This document shows positions 1 through 8,207 of a DNA stretch of 44,084 bases, in pieces (positions within the stretch are counted from its first letter, which is position 1; each line of letters starts with the position of its first letter). The stretch is from positions 1 through 44,084 of the forward strand of contig JALSQI010000034.1 in assembly GCA_026985525.1 (NCBI GenBank). Reading direction: 5' to 3'. The position numbers and the translations under genes are program-made. Origin of the DNA: Archaeoglobaceae archaeon. Its GTDB lineage: Archaea; Halobacteriota; Archaeoglobi; Archaeoglobales; Archaeoglobaceae. The notes under the pieces were generated by a model. It worked only from the letters and a program-made list of their open reading frames with translations, was not told the origin of the DNA and did not search any database.

Positions 1-533
1 TGTCCAGCCTCTACTGCAAAATCCCTACTCTCAATTTCTGCAATCTTTTTAGCTCTTAGTCTATCTCTTAAAACGAATCTCTCTGCATCGGCTCTGGCAA
101 ACTCAATTACTGAATTTACAACTCTTTCAAAATCTTTTGTCATAAAAGCTTCCTGATATTCAAGCAGTTTTGCTGTAGCTTTTCTCTCAACTCTTAAGAC
201 TTTTTGTACTAACTCGTCTTTTACGTATTCGTTATACCTTCCTTCTTCAACTGCTAAGTGTATTCCCTCTATAACCTGTAAATACGGTTCTACGGCGAGA
301 ATTTTTACTTTATCGGATATGTCTATTAAAAATTTAGCTAAATAAGTCGTGTAAACGGGAAAACCGGTATCCACCCACTTTGCATACTCTTCAGCACTTA
401 TCTCTCCAGATAGCAGTTTTCTTAACTCAATCGTTTCCGGCTCTTCTAAGACCAAAACTCTAAATCGCTTGAGTTGTTGTGAGAACAGGGGTAAGAATTC
501 CACTCTGTGTGGGGTATATATTATTCGAATCAC
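1..533 (-). CDS. Conserved hypothetical protein, N-terminal 177 residues (cut by window edge)
   Basis: I do not recognise the family. The frame is open from a GTG at 533 to the window edge, 177 codons without a stop, and reads as a soluble, charged, mostly helical protein. It begins MIRIIYTPHRVEFLP, followed by a segment rich in Leu, Glu and Arg. No signal peptide, membrane segment or metal-binding cysteine motif is visible. The minus strand has an AT-rich TATA-like stretch about 25-30 nt upstream (around 553-565), so the message may be leaderless with GTG as first codon. An earlier in-frame GTG is excluded because its frame meets a stop. The gene is divergent from the cytochrome gene at 689. 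Confidence 0.7.
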   Translation of the reverse strand, partial: MIRIIYTPHRVEFLPLFSQQLKRFRVLVLEEPETIELRKLLSGEISAEEYAKWVDTGFPVYTTYLAKFLIDISDKVKILAVEPYLQVIEGIHLAVEEGRYNEYVKDELVQKVLRVERKATAKLLEYQEAFMTKDFERVVNSVIEFARADAERFVLRDRLRAKKIAEIESRDFAVEAG

Positions 534-614
534 GATTCACTTAGCTCTATTAGGTTTAAAACTTTAACGAATTTTTTTGCGTGAACTTTTGGATTATTAT
601 TTCATTAGAAATTT

Positions 615-630
615 GAGAAAGTTTAAATAA
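615..630 (+). promoter_or_regulatory. Promoter (BRE/TATA) of the tetrahaem cytochrome gene
   Basis: The purine-rich gagaaa at 615-620 is followed by gtttaaataa at 621-630, a good archaeal BRE plus TATA box. Transcription would begin near 650-655, leaving a leader of about 35 nt that carries a GGGGTGG ribosome-binding site just before the ATG at 689. Confidence 0.5.
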
Positions 631-688
631 TGAGGTTTGACATAATTGAAATTGAGGTAGATTAAATCGTAATATCTGGGGTGGTAAT

Positions 689-1501
689 ATGAATAGTGGC
701 AAATTGGTTTTACTTGCGATAGCACTTGTTGCGGTGGGAACTGTTGTAATGCCCCAAACAGCCTCGCTTTTCGCAGGACAACACTGGTGGTACAACATAA
801 GTGGTACAGGTAACCAAGTTCCATGCCAGAAATGCCATGCAGATGTCTTTGAAGAATTAGCCCTTAGCAACTTCCACACCCACTGGGGGCCAAATGGTTG
901 GAATGTATCTGCACCCGGTACTGCTGACCAATACGACTGTGCTGCATGCCATAGAAGCAACTTAAGCATACAGTACGCTCTTGTAAACGGTAGTGTTACT
1001 AACTACCAGCCCGGTAAGCAGGCTCACGCTGCGAGCGTCGTCGCTTGTATGTTATGCCACCAGATGAATGCGAGCAAAGCTACGTGGGCTCCTGGTTACT
1101 ACGCAGGAGGATTTAACATAACTCCGTTCGTTAAAGCTGGAATAATACCTCCATCACCTTATAACTACTCAAACGCAACGTACAACGGTATGTATGCAGC
1201 GCACAACGCTTTCATAGCAATGGCAATTAAGAATAACACGTTCCCAGACTCAACTGAAGCTTGCGTTGCTTGCCATACGCACGTTGCCGTTAAGATAATT
1301 TGGCACCACAAGAGAAGTCTTGAGTTCGACGTTAACATAACGAATCCAGTTACTCTGAGCAATGGTGTGCACAACTGGACTATTAGCGATTGGAAAGTCA
1401 ATGGAACTGCAACTGCTATAAGCTGGGGTAATACTAGTGGAGCAGGTAATACGAGCTACTGGAGCGGATGGCCGGGTAACGTTAGCAACATATATTCTTA
1501 A
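689..1501 (+). CDS. Secreted tetrahaem c-type cytochrome, probable extracellular nanowire subunit
   Basis: A 270-residue protein with four CXXCH haem c sites at residues 46-50, 84-88, 120-124 and 192-196. The N-terminus is a short basic/hydrophobic signal segment (about residues 5-28). There is no C-terminal anchor. Further histidines (63, 65, 113, 172, 198 and others) could give bis-His ligation. I count 15 N-X-S/T sequons, including residues 36, 72, 91, 100, 127, 143, 159 and 162, which suggests a heavily N-glycosylated surface protein. Size, four haems and dense sequons recall the extracellular cytochrome nanowire subunit described for Archaeoglobus veneficus (AvECN). That link rests on memory of the family, not on an alignment. 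The start is set by GGGGTGG ending a few bases before the ATG. No maturation or partner gene lies beside it. A periplasmic-type electron shuttle is the alternative. Confidence 0.85.
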   Translation: MNSGKLVLLAIALVAVGTVVMPQTASLFAGQHWWYNISGTGNQVPCQKCHADVFEELALSNFHTHWGPNGWNVSAPGTADQYDCAACHRSNLSIQYALVNGSVTNYQPGKQAHAASVVACMLCHQMNASKATWAPGYYAGGFNITPFVKAGIIPPSPYNYSNATYNGMYAAHNAFIAMAIKNNTFPDSTEACVACHTHVAVKIIWHHKRSLEFDVNITNPVTLSNGVHNWTISDWKVNGTATAISWGNTSGAGNTSYWSGWPGNVSNIYS

Positions 1502-1560
1502 AATTAATTTTTGTTTTTAGTTTTTTAGTCTAATTTTAGTTTAATTTTTAATTTTTTTCA
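1502..1560 (+). terminator. T-rich terminator region after the cytochrome gene
   Basis: Directly after the stop codon come several runs of five to seven T on the plus strand, without a stable hairpin. This matches the oligo-T termination signals of archaea and would separate the cytochrome transcript from the cobT-like gene. Confidence 0.45.
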
Positions 1561-1606
1561 AACTTCTGTTGAAAACTCTTATTTTACGCAATTTACACTT
1601 GCCAAT

Positions 1607-2623
1607 ATGTGCGTTGAAGATGTTATGGAATTGATGAGGGGCAACGTTCTCTTCTTGTTTACTGTAGGAAATACGTTGACTGCAGAAATTCCTGGCATAA
1701 CTGTTGCAGGAGCCAATATGGATTTGATAAAGTTTACACCTCCGGCAGATGTAGAACTGCTGTACTACGGGAAGTGTAGAGTTATTCCTTTTCCTCCCGC
1801 AACTCCAGATGGAAAACCCACCCCAGCTTTGATAACTTACACTTCTCTACGGTTAACTGGTGTTCCATTCCTCGTTGTTGATTCTGGGCTTATTGTTAAA
1901 CCTGACGTGCCTTTAATAGACGTTAAAGCTCCAGTTGGCAAAAATATTGAAAAAGAAAAAGCCATGGAATACGAAAAAGCAAAACACTGCTTTGAACTTG
2001 CAAAAACCTTGGGTGAGAAAGTATCTAAGCTTGTAGATGTTATAGTAATAGGTGAAAGCATTCCTGCTGGAACTACAACAGCTGGAGCAGTTTTAAAGGC
2101 TCTTGGGATTGAGAGCAAAGTTTCTTCCAGCATGCCGGAAAATCCTGTAGAACTCAAGAAAAAAGTAATAGAAAAAGCAGTCTCAAGACTTAATGGATGT
2201 GAAAGTGTTCTTGAAATTGTTAGCTCTGTTGGAGATCCCGTTATACTTGTAGCTTCAGCAATTGCCTGTGGGAGTGAAAAACCAGTGGTATTTGCTGGAG
2301 GCACTCAGATGGCTGCTGTAGCTCACGTAGCCGTTAAAATGGGTTTTAAAAATGGTTACATAGTAACTACAAAGTACGTTGCAGAAGACGATAGCTCGGA
2401 CATCCATACTATTTCGCCTTTACCAGTCATTTCAGTTGATCCAATGCTTGGAAAATCTAAGAAAAAAGGTTTGAGGGCTTACGAGGAAGGATTCGTGAAA
2501 GAAGGTGTTGGAGCTGGAGGTGCAACTCTTTTAGCTTATTCGAGAGGGATATCCTCAGAAAGATTTCTGATTGAAATAGAAAAGGACTACGAAAGAATTG
2601 TTGAGAGGTGTGGAGATGTTTGA
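1607..2623 (+). CDS. cobT: CobT-like nicotinate mononucleotide-dependent phosphoribosyltransferase (UPF0284)
   Basis: A 338-residue archaeal protein of the CobT-related family (UPF0284, MJ1598 type). The family is annotated as transferring phosphoribose from nicotinate mononucleotide to the lower-ligand base of cobamides, although the activity of archaeal members is less well established than that of bacterial CobT. Visible support is the conserved opening with GITVAGANMDL, the TPPADVE segment, GESIPAGTTTAGAV near the middle and the GGTQMAAVAHVA loop at about residues 230-242, typical of the nucleotide-binding region. The first ATG has no strong ribosome-binding site. A second in-frame ATG lies 18 nt downstream. 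The 3' end overlaps hisA by 8 nt, so the two are probably co-transcribed although their pathways differ. Confidence 0.8.
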   Translation: MCVEDVMELMRGNVLFLFTVGNTLTAEIPGITVAGANMDLIKFTPPADVELLYYGKCRVIPFPPATPDGKPTPALITYTSLRLTGVPFLVVDSGLIVKPDVPLIDVKAPVGKNIEKEKAMEYEKAKHCFELAKTLGEKVSKLVDVIVIGESIPAGTTTAGAVLKALGIESKVSSSMPENPVELKKKVIEKAVSRLNGCESVLEIVSSVGDPVILVASAIACGSEKPVVFAGGTQMAAVAHVAVKMGFKNGYIVTTKYVAEDDSSDIHTISPLPVISVDPMLGKSKKKGLRAYEEGFVKEGVGAGGATLLAYSRGISSERFLIEIEKDYERIVERCGDV

Positions 2624-3344
2624 AGTAATACCCGCAGTTGACTTAAAAGATTTTAAATGCGTTCAACTCCAGCAAGGTAGGGCAGAAAGAGTTCTTGTAT
2701 CTATAAGCGACCCCGTTAAAGTAGCTGTAGGCTGGATGGAAAGAGGAGCAAAAACTCTGCACGTTGTTGATTTAAGCGGAGCGTTCGGTGGAAACCTTTA
2801 TCACGAAAAAATTATTTTTGAAATAGTAAAGGAAGCAAAAAGTAGAGATGTAACTATTCAAGTTGGCGGTGGCATAAGAAGTGCTGAAATAGCGGTAAAT
2901 TTACTCGAAAAAGGTGTTGATAGAGTAATTTTAGGAACTCTTGCTTTCGAAAATCCGGATGTTGTAAAAGCTCTTGCAAAAAAATATCCTGAAAGAATTG
3001 TTGTAGCTGTGGATTCTAAGGAAGGAAAAGTAGTTGTTAGAGGGTGGAAAGAAAAAACTAATCTCTCTCCTGCTAAATTTGCCAGTATTTACGAAGGTTA
3101 CGATATACTTTTACTTTACACTAACGTTGACGTGGAGGGGTTGATGAAAGGAATATCTCTAAAAAGCATTAGAGATGTTGTTGAAAGTGTAAACTTCCCT
3201 GTTTACGTCGCTGGAGGGATTTCGAGTATAGATGACGTTTTAAATATTAAAAAAGTCGGTGCAAAAGGAGTAATTATAGGTTCAGCTCTTTACACGGGAA
3301 AAATCGTGTTTGAAGAATTGCTAAATAAGCTAAATAAAATTTAA
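2616..3344 (+). CDS. hisA: HisA, ProFAR isomerase of histidine biosynthesis
   Basis: This is the 242-residue (beta/alpha)8-barrel isomerase that opens the ribose of ProFAR by an Amadori rearrangement, the fourth enzyme of histidine synthesis. The first catalytic aspartate is in IPAVDLK (Asp9) and the second in VVAVDSKEG (about Asp133). The phosphate-binding loops VGGGIRS and VAGGISS, plus [11 protein letters not shown] near the C-terminus, are present. I use the ATG at 2616 because GAGGTG at about 2604-2610 precedes it and the protein then starts [10 protein letters not shown], as in the family. The reading frame extends 18 nt further upstream. It overlaps the stop of the cobT-like gene, and its own stop overlaps that of rpsJ on the other strand by 4 nt. 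Confidence 0.95.
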   Translation: MFEVIPAVDLKDFKCVQLQQGRAERVLVSISDPVKVAVGWMERGAKTLHVVDLSGAFGGNLYHEKIIFEIVKEAKSRDVTIQVGGGIRSAEIAVNLLEKGVDRVILGTLAFENPDVVKALAKKYPERIVVAVDSKEGKVVVRGWKEKTNLSPAKFASIYEGYDILLLYTNVDVEGLMKGISLKSIRDVVESVNFPVYVAGGISSIDDVLNIKKVGAKGVIIGSALYTGKIVFEELLNKLNKI

Positions 3345-3661
3345 CTTTCAAGAACTATTTCTATATTTACATCTTTTGGAACTTGTATTCTCATTATCTG
3401 TCTTAACGCTCTTTCGTCTGCAGCTATGTCTATTAGCCTTTTGTGTATTCTCATTTCCCAGTGGTCGTAAGTTTCACTCCCTTCTCCATCTGGAGCTTTT
3501 CTAACCGGTACTACTAACCTCTTCGTTGGAAGTGGTACTGGACCTCTCATCTCTACTCCAGTTTTATTGGCTATTTCTTTGATTTGAGAACATATTCTGT
3601 CTAAGTCCTTGGGATTCATACCAGAAAGCCTTATTCTGGCTTTGTATCCTTTAATACCCAT
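3341..3661 (-). CDS. rpsJ: 30S ribosomal protein S10 (uS10)
   Basis: A 106-residue uS10, a head protein of the small ribosomal subunit. The opening KARIRLSG, the GPVPLPTKR loop that reaches into the 30S subunit, and [13 protein letters not shown] are diagnostic. The ATG at 3661 is chosen over a GTG nine bases upstream because AGGTG sits at the normal distance before it; the upstream GTG is part of that ribosome-binding site. The gene follows tuf by about 25 nt on the same strand, the usual archaeal tuf-rpsJ end of the str operon, so it is expected to be highly expressed with EF-1A. Confidence 0.97.
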   Translation of the reverse strand: MGIKGYKARIRLSGMNPKDLDRICSQIKEIANKTGVEMRGPVPLPTKRLVVPVRKAPDGEGSETYDHWEMRIHKRLIDIAADERALRQIMRIQVPKDVNIEIVLES

Positions 3662-3685
3662 GTTCAACACCTAAAAATTAAAAAA

Positions 3686-4957
3686 TTAGTCTCTTGGAGT
3701 TAAGTCCAAAACCATTCCAGCTGCAACTGTCATGCCCATGTCTCTAATTGCAAACCTGCCGAGTGGTGGAATCTCTTTAACTCTTTCGAGAACCATTGGT
3801 CTTGTTGGCTGAAGCTTTACTATCGCTGCATCTCCAGTTTTGAGGAATTGTGGGTTCTCTTCTTTGACTTGTCCAGTTCTTGGGTCTATCTTCTTTTGCA
3901 ATTCTATGAATTTACAAGCAACCTGTGCTGTGTGTGCATGTACTACAGGTGTGTATCCAACAGTTATAGCAGTTGGATGCTGTAATACGATTATCTGTGC
4001 TGTAAAGTCTCTTACTACCGTTGGTGGGTTTGTTGTGTGCCCACACACATCTCCTCTCCTTATGTCGTTCTTTCCGACACCTCTGACGTTGAAACCAATG
4101 TTGTCACCCGGATAAGCCTCTTTTATAGGTTCATGGTGCATTTCTATGCTCTTAACTTCACCGCTGACACTTGGCGGCTCAAAAATTACTTTGTCCCCAA
4201 CTTTTAGCACGCCAGTTTCAACTCTTCCTACTGGTACCGTACCTACACCACTTATTGAGTAAACGTCCTGTATGGGTATTCTCAGTGGTTTGTCAATGGG
4301 CTTCTCTGGTGGTTTCAGGTTGTCAAGAGCTTCAAATATCGTTGGACCTTTGTACCAAGGAGTTTTATCGCTTCTCTTTAACACGTTATCTCCATAGTAA
4401 GCTGAAGTTGGTATGAACGGTATCTCGTCAACTTTATAACCAACCATTCTGAGCAATTTTGCTACTTGCTCTTTTACTTCGTTGTACCTCTTTTCATCGT
4501 AATTTACCTTATCCATCTTGTTTATCGCTACGATCATCTGGTTTATACCGAGAGTTCTTGCCAAGAACACGTGCTCCTTAGTCTGTGCCTGCACACCATC
4601 ATCAGCTGCAACTACGAGTATTGCCGCATCAGCTTGGCTGGCACCAGTTATCATGTTCTTTATGAAGTCTCTGTGTCCAGGGCAGTCAACTATTGTTATT
4701 TCATACTTGTTTGTTTTGAACTTTCTATGAGCTATATCAATCGTTATACCTCTCTCTCTTTCTTCTTTGAGCCTATCCATTACCCAAGCAAACTCGAAAG
4801 TTGCTTTACCTTTCTCCTGAGCTTCTTTTCTGTACTTTTCTATTATGTGCTCCGGAATTTCTCCAGCCTCATACAGCAACCTGCCTATCAGGGTGCTTTT
4901 GCCATGATCCACATGCCCTATCATGGCGACATTAATGTGTTCTTTCTCCTTCGCCAT
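3686..4957 (-). CDS. tuf: Translation elongation factor 1-alpha (aEF-1A)
   Basis: A 423-residue GTPase that delivers aminoacyl-tRNA to the ribosome. The P-loop GHVDHGKST is at residues 14-22, the switch region contains RERGITID, G3 is DCPGH, G4 is NKMD and G5 is SAYYGDN-like. Two beta-barrel domains follow. The insertions compared with EF-Tu are typical of archaeal/eukaryotic EF-1A. I start at the ATG at 4957 rather than a GTG six bases upstream because a very strong GGAGGAGGTG lies at 4962-4971. A TATA-like tatataaa at 5063-5070 may serve as promoter with a leader of roughly 75 nt, consistent with a highly expressed housekeeping transcript that also carries rpsJ. Confidence 0.98.
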   Translation of the reverse strand: MAKEKEHINVAMIGHVDHGKSTLIGRLLYEAGEIPEHIIEKYRKEAQEKGKATFEFAWVMDRLKEERERGITIDIAHRKFKTNKYEITIVDCPGHRDFIKNMITGASQADAAILVVAADDGVQAQTKEHVFLARTLGINQMIVAINKMDKVNYDEKRYNEVKEQVAKLLRMVGYKVDEIPFIPTSAYYGDNVLKRSDKTPWYKGPTIFEALDNLKPPEKPIDKPLRIPIQDVYSISGVGTVPVGRVETGVLKVGDKVIFEPPSVSGEVKSIEMHHEPIKEAYPGDNIGFNVRGVGKNDIRRGDVCGHTTNPPTVVRDFTAQIIVLQHPTAITVGYTPVVHAHTAQVACKFIELQKKIDPRTGQVKEENPQFLKTGDAAIVKLQPTRPMVLERVKEIPPLGRFAIRDMGMTVAAGMVLDLTPRD

Positions 4958-5093
4958 ACGCACCTCCTCCTTTCCTCCTCGTTATTAAATTTCGAGTTTA
5001 AACAGCTTTTCAAACTTTCGTTAGCTCTTCACTCAAACTCTTCCAGCTTAACATGTGGCTGGTATATAAAACTTTGCTGAAGCACAACCAAAA

Positions 5094-5105
5094 GAGATAT
5101 ATACT
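5094..5105 (+). promoter_or_regulatory. TATA box upstream of the 38-residue ORF
   Basis: The gatatatact stretch, preceded by a purine-rich aaaaga, forms a good BRE/TATA element. Transcription would begin near 5124, about 20 nt before the ATG at 5144. This is the main reason to take the tiny ORF as a real gene. Confidence 0.45.
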
Positions 5106-5143
5106 CTTTATTTTTTGAATTTTGGAAAAATCCTCAAAAGGGG

Positions 5144-5260
5144 ATGGATTTGAGGAGAGGGAAGAAGTTCGACTATATGGATGAACTTACCCCCGTAACG
5201 GATGAGGAGTTTGAAGAGCTGCTGGATAGTATGAACGATAGGAGAAGGAGGAGAAAGTAG
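5144..5260 (+). CDS. Candidate 38-residue charged small protein
   Basis: The ORF encodes MDLRRGKKFDYMDEL, then an acidic middle (TDEEFEELLDSM), and ends in a run of arginines (NDRRRRRK). A basic-acidic-basic layout of this kind suits a small RNA- or ribosome-associated peptide, but I recognise no family. Support is a good TATA box about 45 nt upstream, a GGGG just before the ATG and its own stop two bases before the convergent NMD3 gene ends. It lies between the divergent tuf and the convergent NMD3 gene. It could be an accidental ORF. Confidence 0.45.
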   Translation: MDLRRGKKFDYMDELTPVTDEEFEELLDSMNDRRRRRK

Positions 5261-5262
5261 CA

Positions 5263-6237
5263 CTACAATTTTTCTGGAAATGCGTAGTGTTTCTTTTCAA
5301 CTTCAAATATTTTTACTCTATCTCCAACTTTTAATTCTTTTATCCTTTCAACAGTTACGACTTCTCCAGTGCTAAGTCTCATAACTTCCATGCCGTACTT
5401 ATCACAGTTGACTATAATTCCTTCTTCGATGTTTTCTCTCCTTACAACAACTCTTGCGTCTTTGAGATTTACGTTCTTTAATTCTGGAAGAGTTAAGCCC
5501 TTTTTTAGCTTTGGATTTGTAACTACCACAATTTTATTTTCAGATGAAACGATATCCCCTTTTCTATAAGCTGGCAATCTGACTGAATACGTAAATCTGT
5601 AGATATCCCTTCCATCTTTTCTACCAGCTATTTTCTTACTCTCCGTGATTTTTCCACCGAATTTTTCCACTATGCTTTTTGAAATCTTTCTTCCAATATT
5701 TCTACCACCTATGTAATAATCTATTCCTTCTCTTCTCTCGACTACTTTACTTATAAACGCCTTCGTATCTTCTTTGGCTTTTTCAATCGTTTCCAATACG
5801 ATTCTGTTGACTTCGTCTATCTCACTTTTTTCAAGCTCTCTGTCAGCTCTTAGCTGTACTATACACTCGTAGTAACCTCCAGCTTCTCTACTACATTTTT
5901 CGCAGAGAACTTTTTTTAATTTAATTTCGAACTCTAAAAATTCTTCTACGTCTTTATTCCAAAAAGAACCTCCAAGCAACAGTTCTCCTTTTTCTCCAAC
6001 TTTGAGTTCAACTCTTTCGACTTTAAAATCGGGGTGAACTCTCAATTTTTTTTCTACTTCTGAGCTAACAGCTTCTAATAAATCTACAGATTTCCACTTA
6101 CCACTAACTCTAAACATACCGCATCTGGGGCAAACAGTAACTTCTACGTCTTCTATTTCAACTATTCTGTTTTTTTTCAGATAGCAATCAACACACAAGC
6201 TTCTTTCACTATTTTTACCACAAACAACGCACTTCAC
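5263..6237 (-). CDS. Archaeal NMD3 family protein
   Basis: A 324-residue homologue of eukaryotic Nmd3, the adaptor that binds the large ribosomal subunit during late maturation and export. In archaea it is presumed to act in 50S assembly. Cysteine pairs typical of the NMD3 zinc-binding region are at residues 3/6, 15/18 and 36/39, with a further CEKC pair near residue 110 followed by the GYYECIVQLR segment that is characteristic of the family. The C-terminal part looks like the OB/SH3-like domains. It starts with GTG at 6237, with no clear ribosome-binding site; a TATA-like stretch about 27 nt upstream suggests a leaderless message. It ends two bases from the small ORF on the other strand and lies close to tuf, a translation neighbourhood. 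Confidence 0.88.
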   Translation of the reverse strand: MKCVVCGKNSERSLCVDCYLKKNRIVEIEDVEVTVCPRCGMFRVSGKWKSVDLLEAVSSEVEKKLRVHPDFKVERVELKVGEKGELLLGGSFWNKDVEEFLEFEIKLKKVLCEKCSREAGGYYECIVQLRADRELEKSEIDEVNRIVLETIEKAKEDTKAFISKVVERREGIDYYIGGRNIGRKISKSIVEKFGGKITESKKIAGRKDGRDIYRFTYSVRLPAYRKGDIVSSENKIVVVTNPKLKKGLTLPELKNVNLKDARVVVRRENIEEGIIVNCDKYGMEVMRLSTGEVVTVERIKELKVGDRVKIFEVEKKHYAFPEKL

Positions 6238-6283
6238 GTTGGGAATTAGTTAGCAAGGATTTTTAGTTTTAACTGCGTTAACT

Positions 6284-6292
6284 CTTTATAAG
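6284..6292 (+). promoter_or_regulatory. TATA box of argS, leaderless
   Basis: ctttataag is centred about 24 nt before the ATG at 6312, and there is no ribosome-binding site between them. Transcription should begin at or within a few bases of the start codon. Confidence 0.5.
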
Positions 6293-6311
6293 CTACAGTT
6301 TAATCTCCGGC

Positions 6312-7967
6312 ATGTTCAGAAAGCTCAGACAGGAAGTAATCAGGTTACTCGGAGATTACGGTGAGGAGAGGTTTTTGAGAGAGAGCGAGCATGCTGAGCT
6401 GTGTACTACAATTGCTTTTAAGCTCGCCAAAGAAATGAAGAAAAAACCCGATGAAGTTGCAGAGGAAATAGTGTCTTCTCTTGACTTGAGCGAAGTAAGT
6501 TATGTTGGGAAAATAGAAAGCGTTAAAGGTTACATAAATTTCTACGTAAATCAGGAATTTCTCGAAGATACAGTTGAGAAAATAATTAGAGAAGATGAGA
6601 ACTACGGTTCTTTCTCGTTAAGTGATGAAAAAGTGCTAATAGAACACACTTCTGCCAATCCGGATGGGCCCTTGCACATAGGGCATATAAGGAATTCTAT
6701 AATAGGCGACACTCTTGCAAGAATGTTCAAAAAAGCAGGTTTTAACGTTAGAACGCACTACTACGTGAACGATATGGGAAGGCAGATAGCTATTGCCTGT
6801 CTTGGATTTTCAAAATTTGGAATTGATAAATCAAAAAAACCTGATCATGCAATAGTAGATGTTTACATAAAAATGAATAAAGAAATAGAACAAAATCAAG
6901 AACTTGAGAAGGACGTAGAAAAGCTAATGCTTGAGTACGAGAGAGGAAGTGAGGAAGTTATCAGCCTTTTTAGAGAAGTTGTGAATTTAGCACTTGAAGG
7001 TATAAAAGAAACTCTCTGTAAGTTAAATGTTAAGCACGACGATTACGTTTGGGAATCTGAGTTTGTTAGAAATGGCTACGTGGATAGAATTATTGAAATG
7101 CTTGAAGAAAAAGGCATGATTAGCGAGGATGATGGAGCTTTAGTAATAGACATGAAAAAGCTTGGATATGAAAAAAACGTTGTTGTGAGGAGAAAAAACG
7201 GTACGACTCTTTACGTTACAAGAGACTTAGCCTATCACGTTTGGAAAAACGAGAATTATGATACGTTCATCAACGTGCTCGGTGCTGATCACAAACTTAT
7301 TGGCAGGCAATTACAGGACATAATAAAGGCTCTTGGATTTAAACCTCCGGAAATAGTTTTTTTCGAATTCGTTTCCTTACCCGAAGGTTCTATGAGTACG
7401 AGGAAGGGAAAGTTTATTTCAGCAGATGAACTAATAGATAAAGTTTTTTATGAAGCGAAAAAGATAGTTGACGAAAGAGAAGATCTAAGTTATGAAGAAA
7501 AAGAGAAAATAGCAAGAGCCGTCTCTGTTGGAGCTTTAAGATACGATTTCGTAAAAGTTGCACCCGAAAAGCCCATGACGTTTGACTGGAACAAAGCTCT
7601 TGACTTTAGAAGGCAAACTTCTGCATACATTCAATACTCCCACGCGAGGGCTTGTAGCATACTCAGGAAAGTTGATGAAGAGTTCGCTTTTTCAGCAGAA
7701 ATGTGTAGTAAAGTGGAAAGAGAACTGATAATACTTCTTTCTAAGTTTTCTTGGGTTGTTGAGAAGTCGATAAAGAGCTTAAGGCCCAACGTCTTTGCAG
7801 AGTATTTAATGGATGTAGCTTCGAAGTTCAACGACTTTTACACTGAACATCCAGTTTTAAAAGCTGGAGAGTTGAGAAGTCATAGGTTGGCTATAGTTGA
7901 AGCTTGCAGAATCGTTCTTAGAAACGGTCTGGAATTGCTTGGGATAGAGGCAATAGAGAAGATGTAA
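6312..7967 (+). CDS. argS: Arginyl-tRNA synthetase
   Basis: A 551-residue class I synthetase that charges tRNA-Arg. The ATP-binding signature is in HTSANPDGPLHIGHIRN, with HIGH at residues 122-125. The KMSKS loop is replaced by MSTRKG at residues 361-366, a variant usual for archaeal ArgRS, whose lysine deficit is compensated elsewhere. The N-terminal tRNA-binding Add-1 domain covers roughly the first 90 residues, and the C-terminal anticodon-binding helical domain holds QTSAYIQYSHARA. It lies divergent from NMD3 with a TATA box directly upstream and no neighbouring gene in the same transcript. Confidence 0.97.
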   Translation: MFRKLRQEVIRLLGDYGEERFLRESEHAELCTTIAFKLAKEMKKKPDEVAEEIVSSLDLSEVSYVGKIESVKGYINFYVNQEFLEDTVEKIIREDENYGSFSLSDEKVLIEHTSANPDGPLHIGHIRNSIIGDTLARMFKKAGFNVRTHYYVNDMGRQIAIACLGFSKFGIDKSKKPDHAIVDVYIKMNKEIEQNQELEKDVEKLMLEYERGSEEVISLFREVVNLALEGIKETLCKLNVKHDDYVWESEFVRNGYVDRIIEMLEEKGMISEDDGALVIDMKKLGYEKNVVVRRKNGTTLYVTRDLAYHVWKNENYDTFINVLGADHKLIGRQLQDIIKALGFKPPEIVFFEFVSLPEGSMSTRKGKFISADELIDKVFYEAKKIVDEREDLSYEEKEKIARAVSVGALRYDFVKVAPEKPMTFDWNKALDFRRQTSAYIQYSHARACSILRKVDEEFAFSAEMCSKVERELIILLSKFSWVVEKSIKSLRPNVFAEYLMDVASKFNDFYTEHPVLKAGELRSHRLAIVEACRIVLRNGLELLGIEAIEKM

Positions 7968-8040
7968 GGTGTAGTTTTTTGTAATTTTTTGACAACTAAG
8001 CAAATCAACCGTAATCATAGGCAATCACACATTAGAAAAC

Positions 8041-8074
8041 TTTATATATTTTTAGTAATCACACTGCTATAAGC
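8041..8074 (+). promoter_or_regulatory. One or two TATA elements before the GC-rich RNA candidate
   Basis: A strong tttatatatt lies at 8041-8050, preceded by gaaaac, and a weaker ctataagc at 8067-8074. The second would place the transcription start near 8097, exactly where the GC-rich island begins; the first would start near 8071. The octamer aatcacac occurs twice here (about 8023 and 8057). Confidence 0.45.
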
Positions 8075-8097
8075 TAAAAACATTAAACTCTTTGGAT

Positions 8098-8207
8098 TTT
8101 GGGGCGGGTAAGGTCGAGGTTTGTGCCTCCCTCCGTCCGAAACGATGAGGCCCGCGTAAGCGGGGTGGGATGGAGTAGGACGGGGCCGCCGTTAAAACCA
8201 CTTTTTT
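8098..8207 (+). ncRNA. Candidate structured non-coding RNA beside DUF3800
   Basis: This GC-rich island contrasts sharply with the AT-rich surroundings, the usual sign of a stable RNA in a hyperthermophile. A compact fold can be drawn by hand. An outer 5-bp helix pairs 8103-8107 with 8186-8190. A small hairpin has GAGG at 8116-8119 with CCTC at 8126-8129. An 8-bp helix pairs 8131-8138 with 8178-8185 and is contiguous with the outer helix. A distal 5-bp stem, 8151-8155 with 8160-8164, is capped by a GTAA (GNRA) tetraloop. A large purine-rich internal loop with GA steps lies between the last two helices. The tetraloop, upstream TATA boxes and the T6 run at 8202-8207 favour the plus strand. It is not a tRNA, 5S, SRP or RNase P RNA as far as I can see. 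On the minus strand it would be the 3' extension of the DUF3800 message. Confidence 0.6.

Noticed and set aside
556-969. Minus-strand ORF of 137 codons over the cytochrome gene start
   Set aside because: It is antisense to the haem-motif gene, whose CXXCH pattern and signal segment are decisive, and it has no ribosome-binding site or family features.
4466-5080. Plus-strand ORF antisense to tuf
   Set aside because: Composition follows the reverse of the EF-1A codons, with many Tyr/Ser/Cys, and no known motif; tuf is certain.
8101-8191. GC-rich island as a tRNA, 5S, SRP or RNase P RNA gene
   Set aside because: No T-loop GTTCGA pattern, no cloverleaf, and no recognisable SRP or RNase P core; too short for the latter two.
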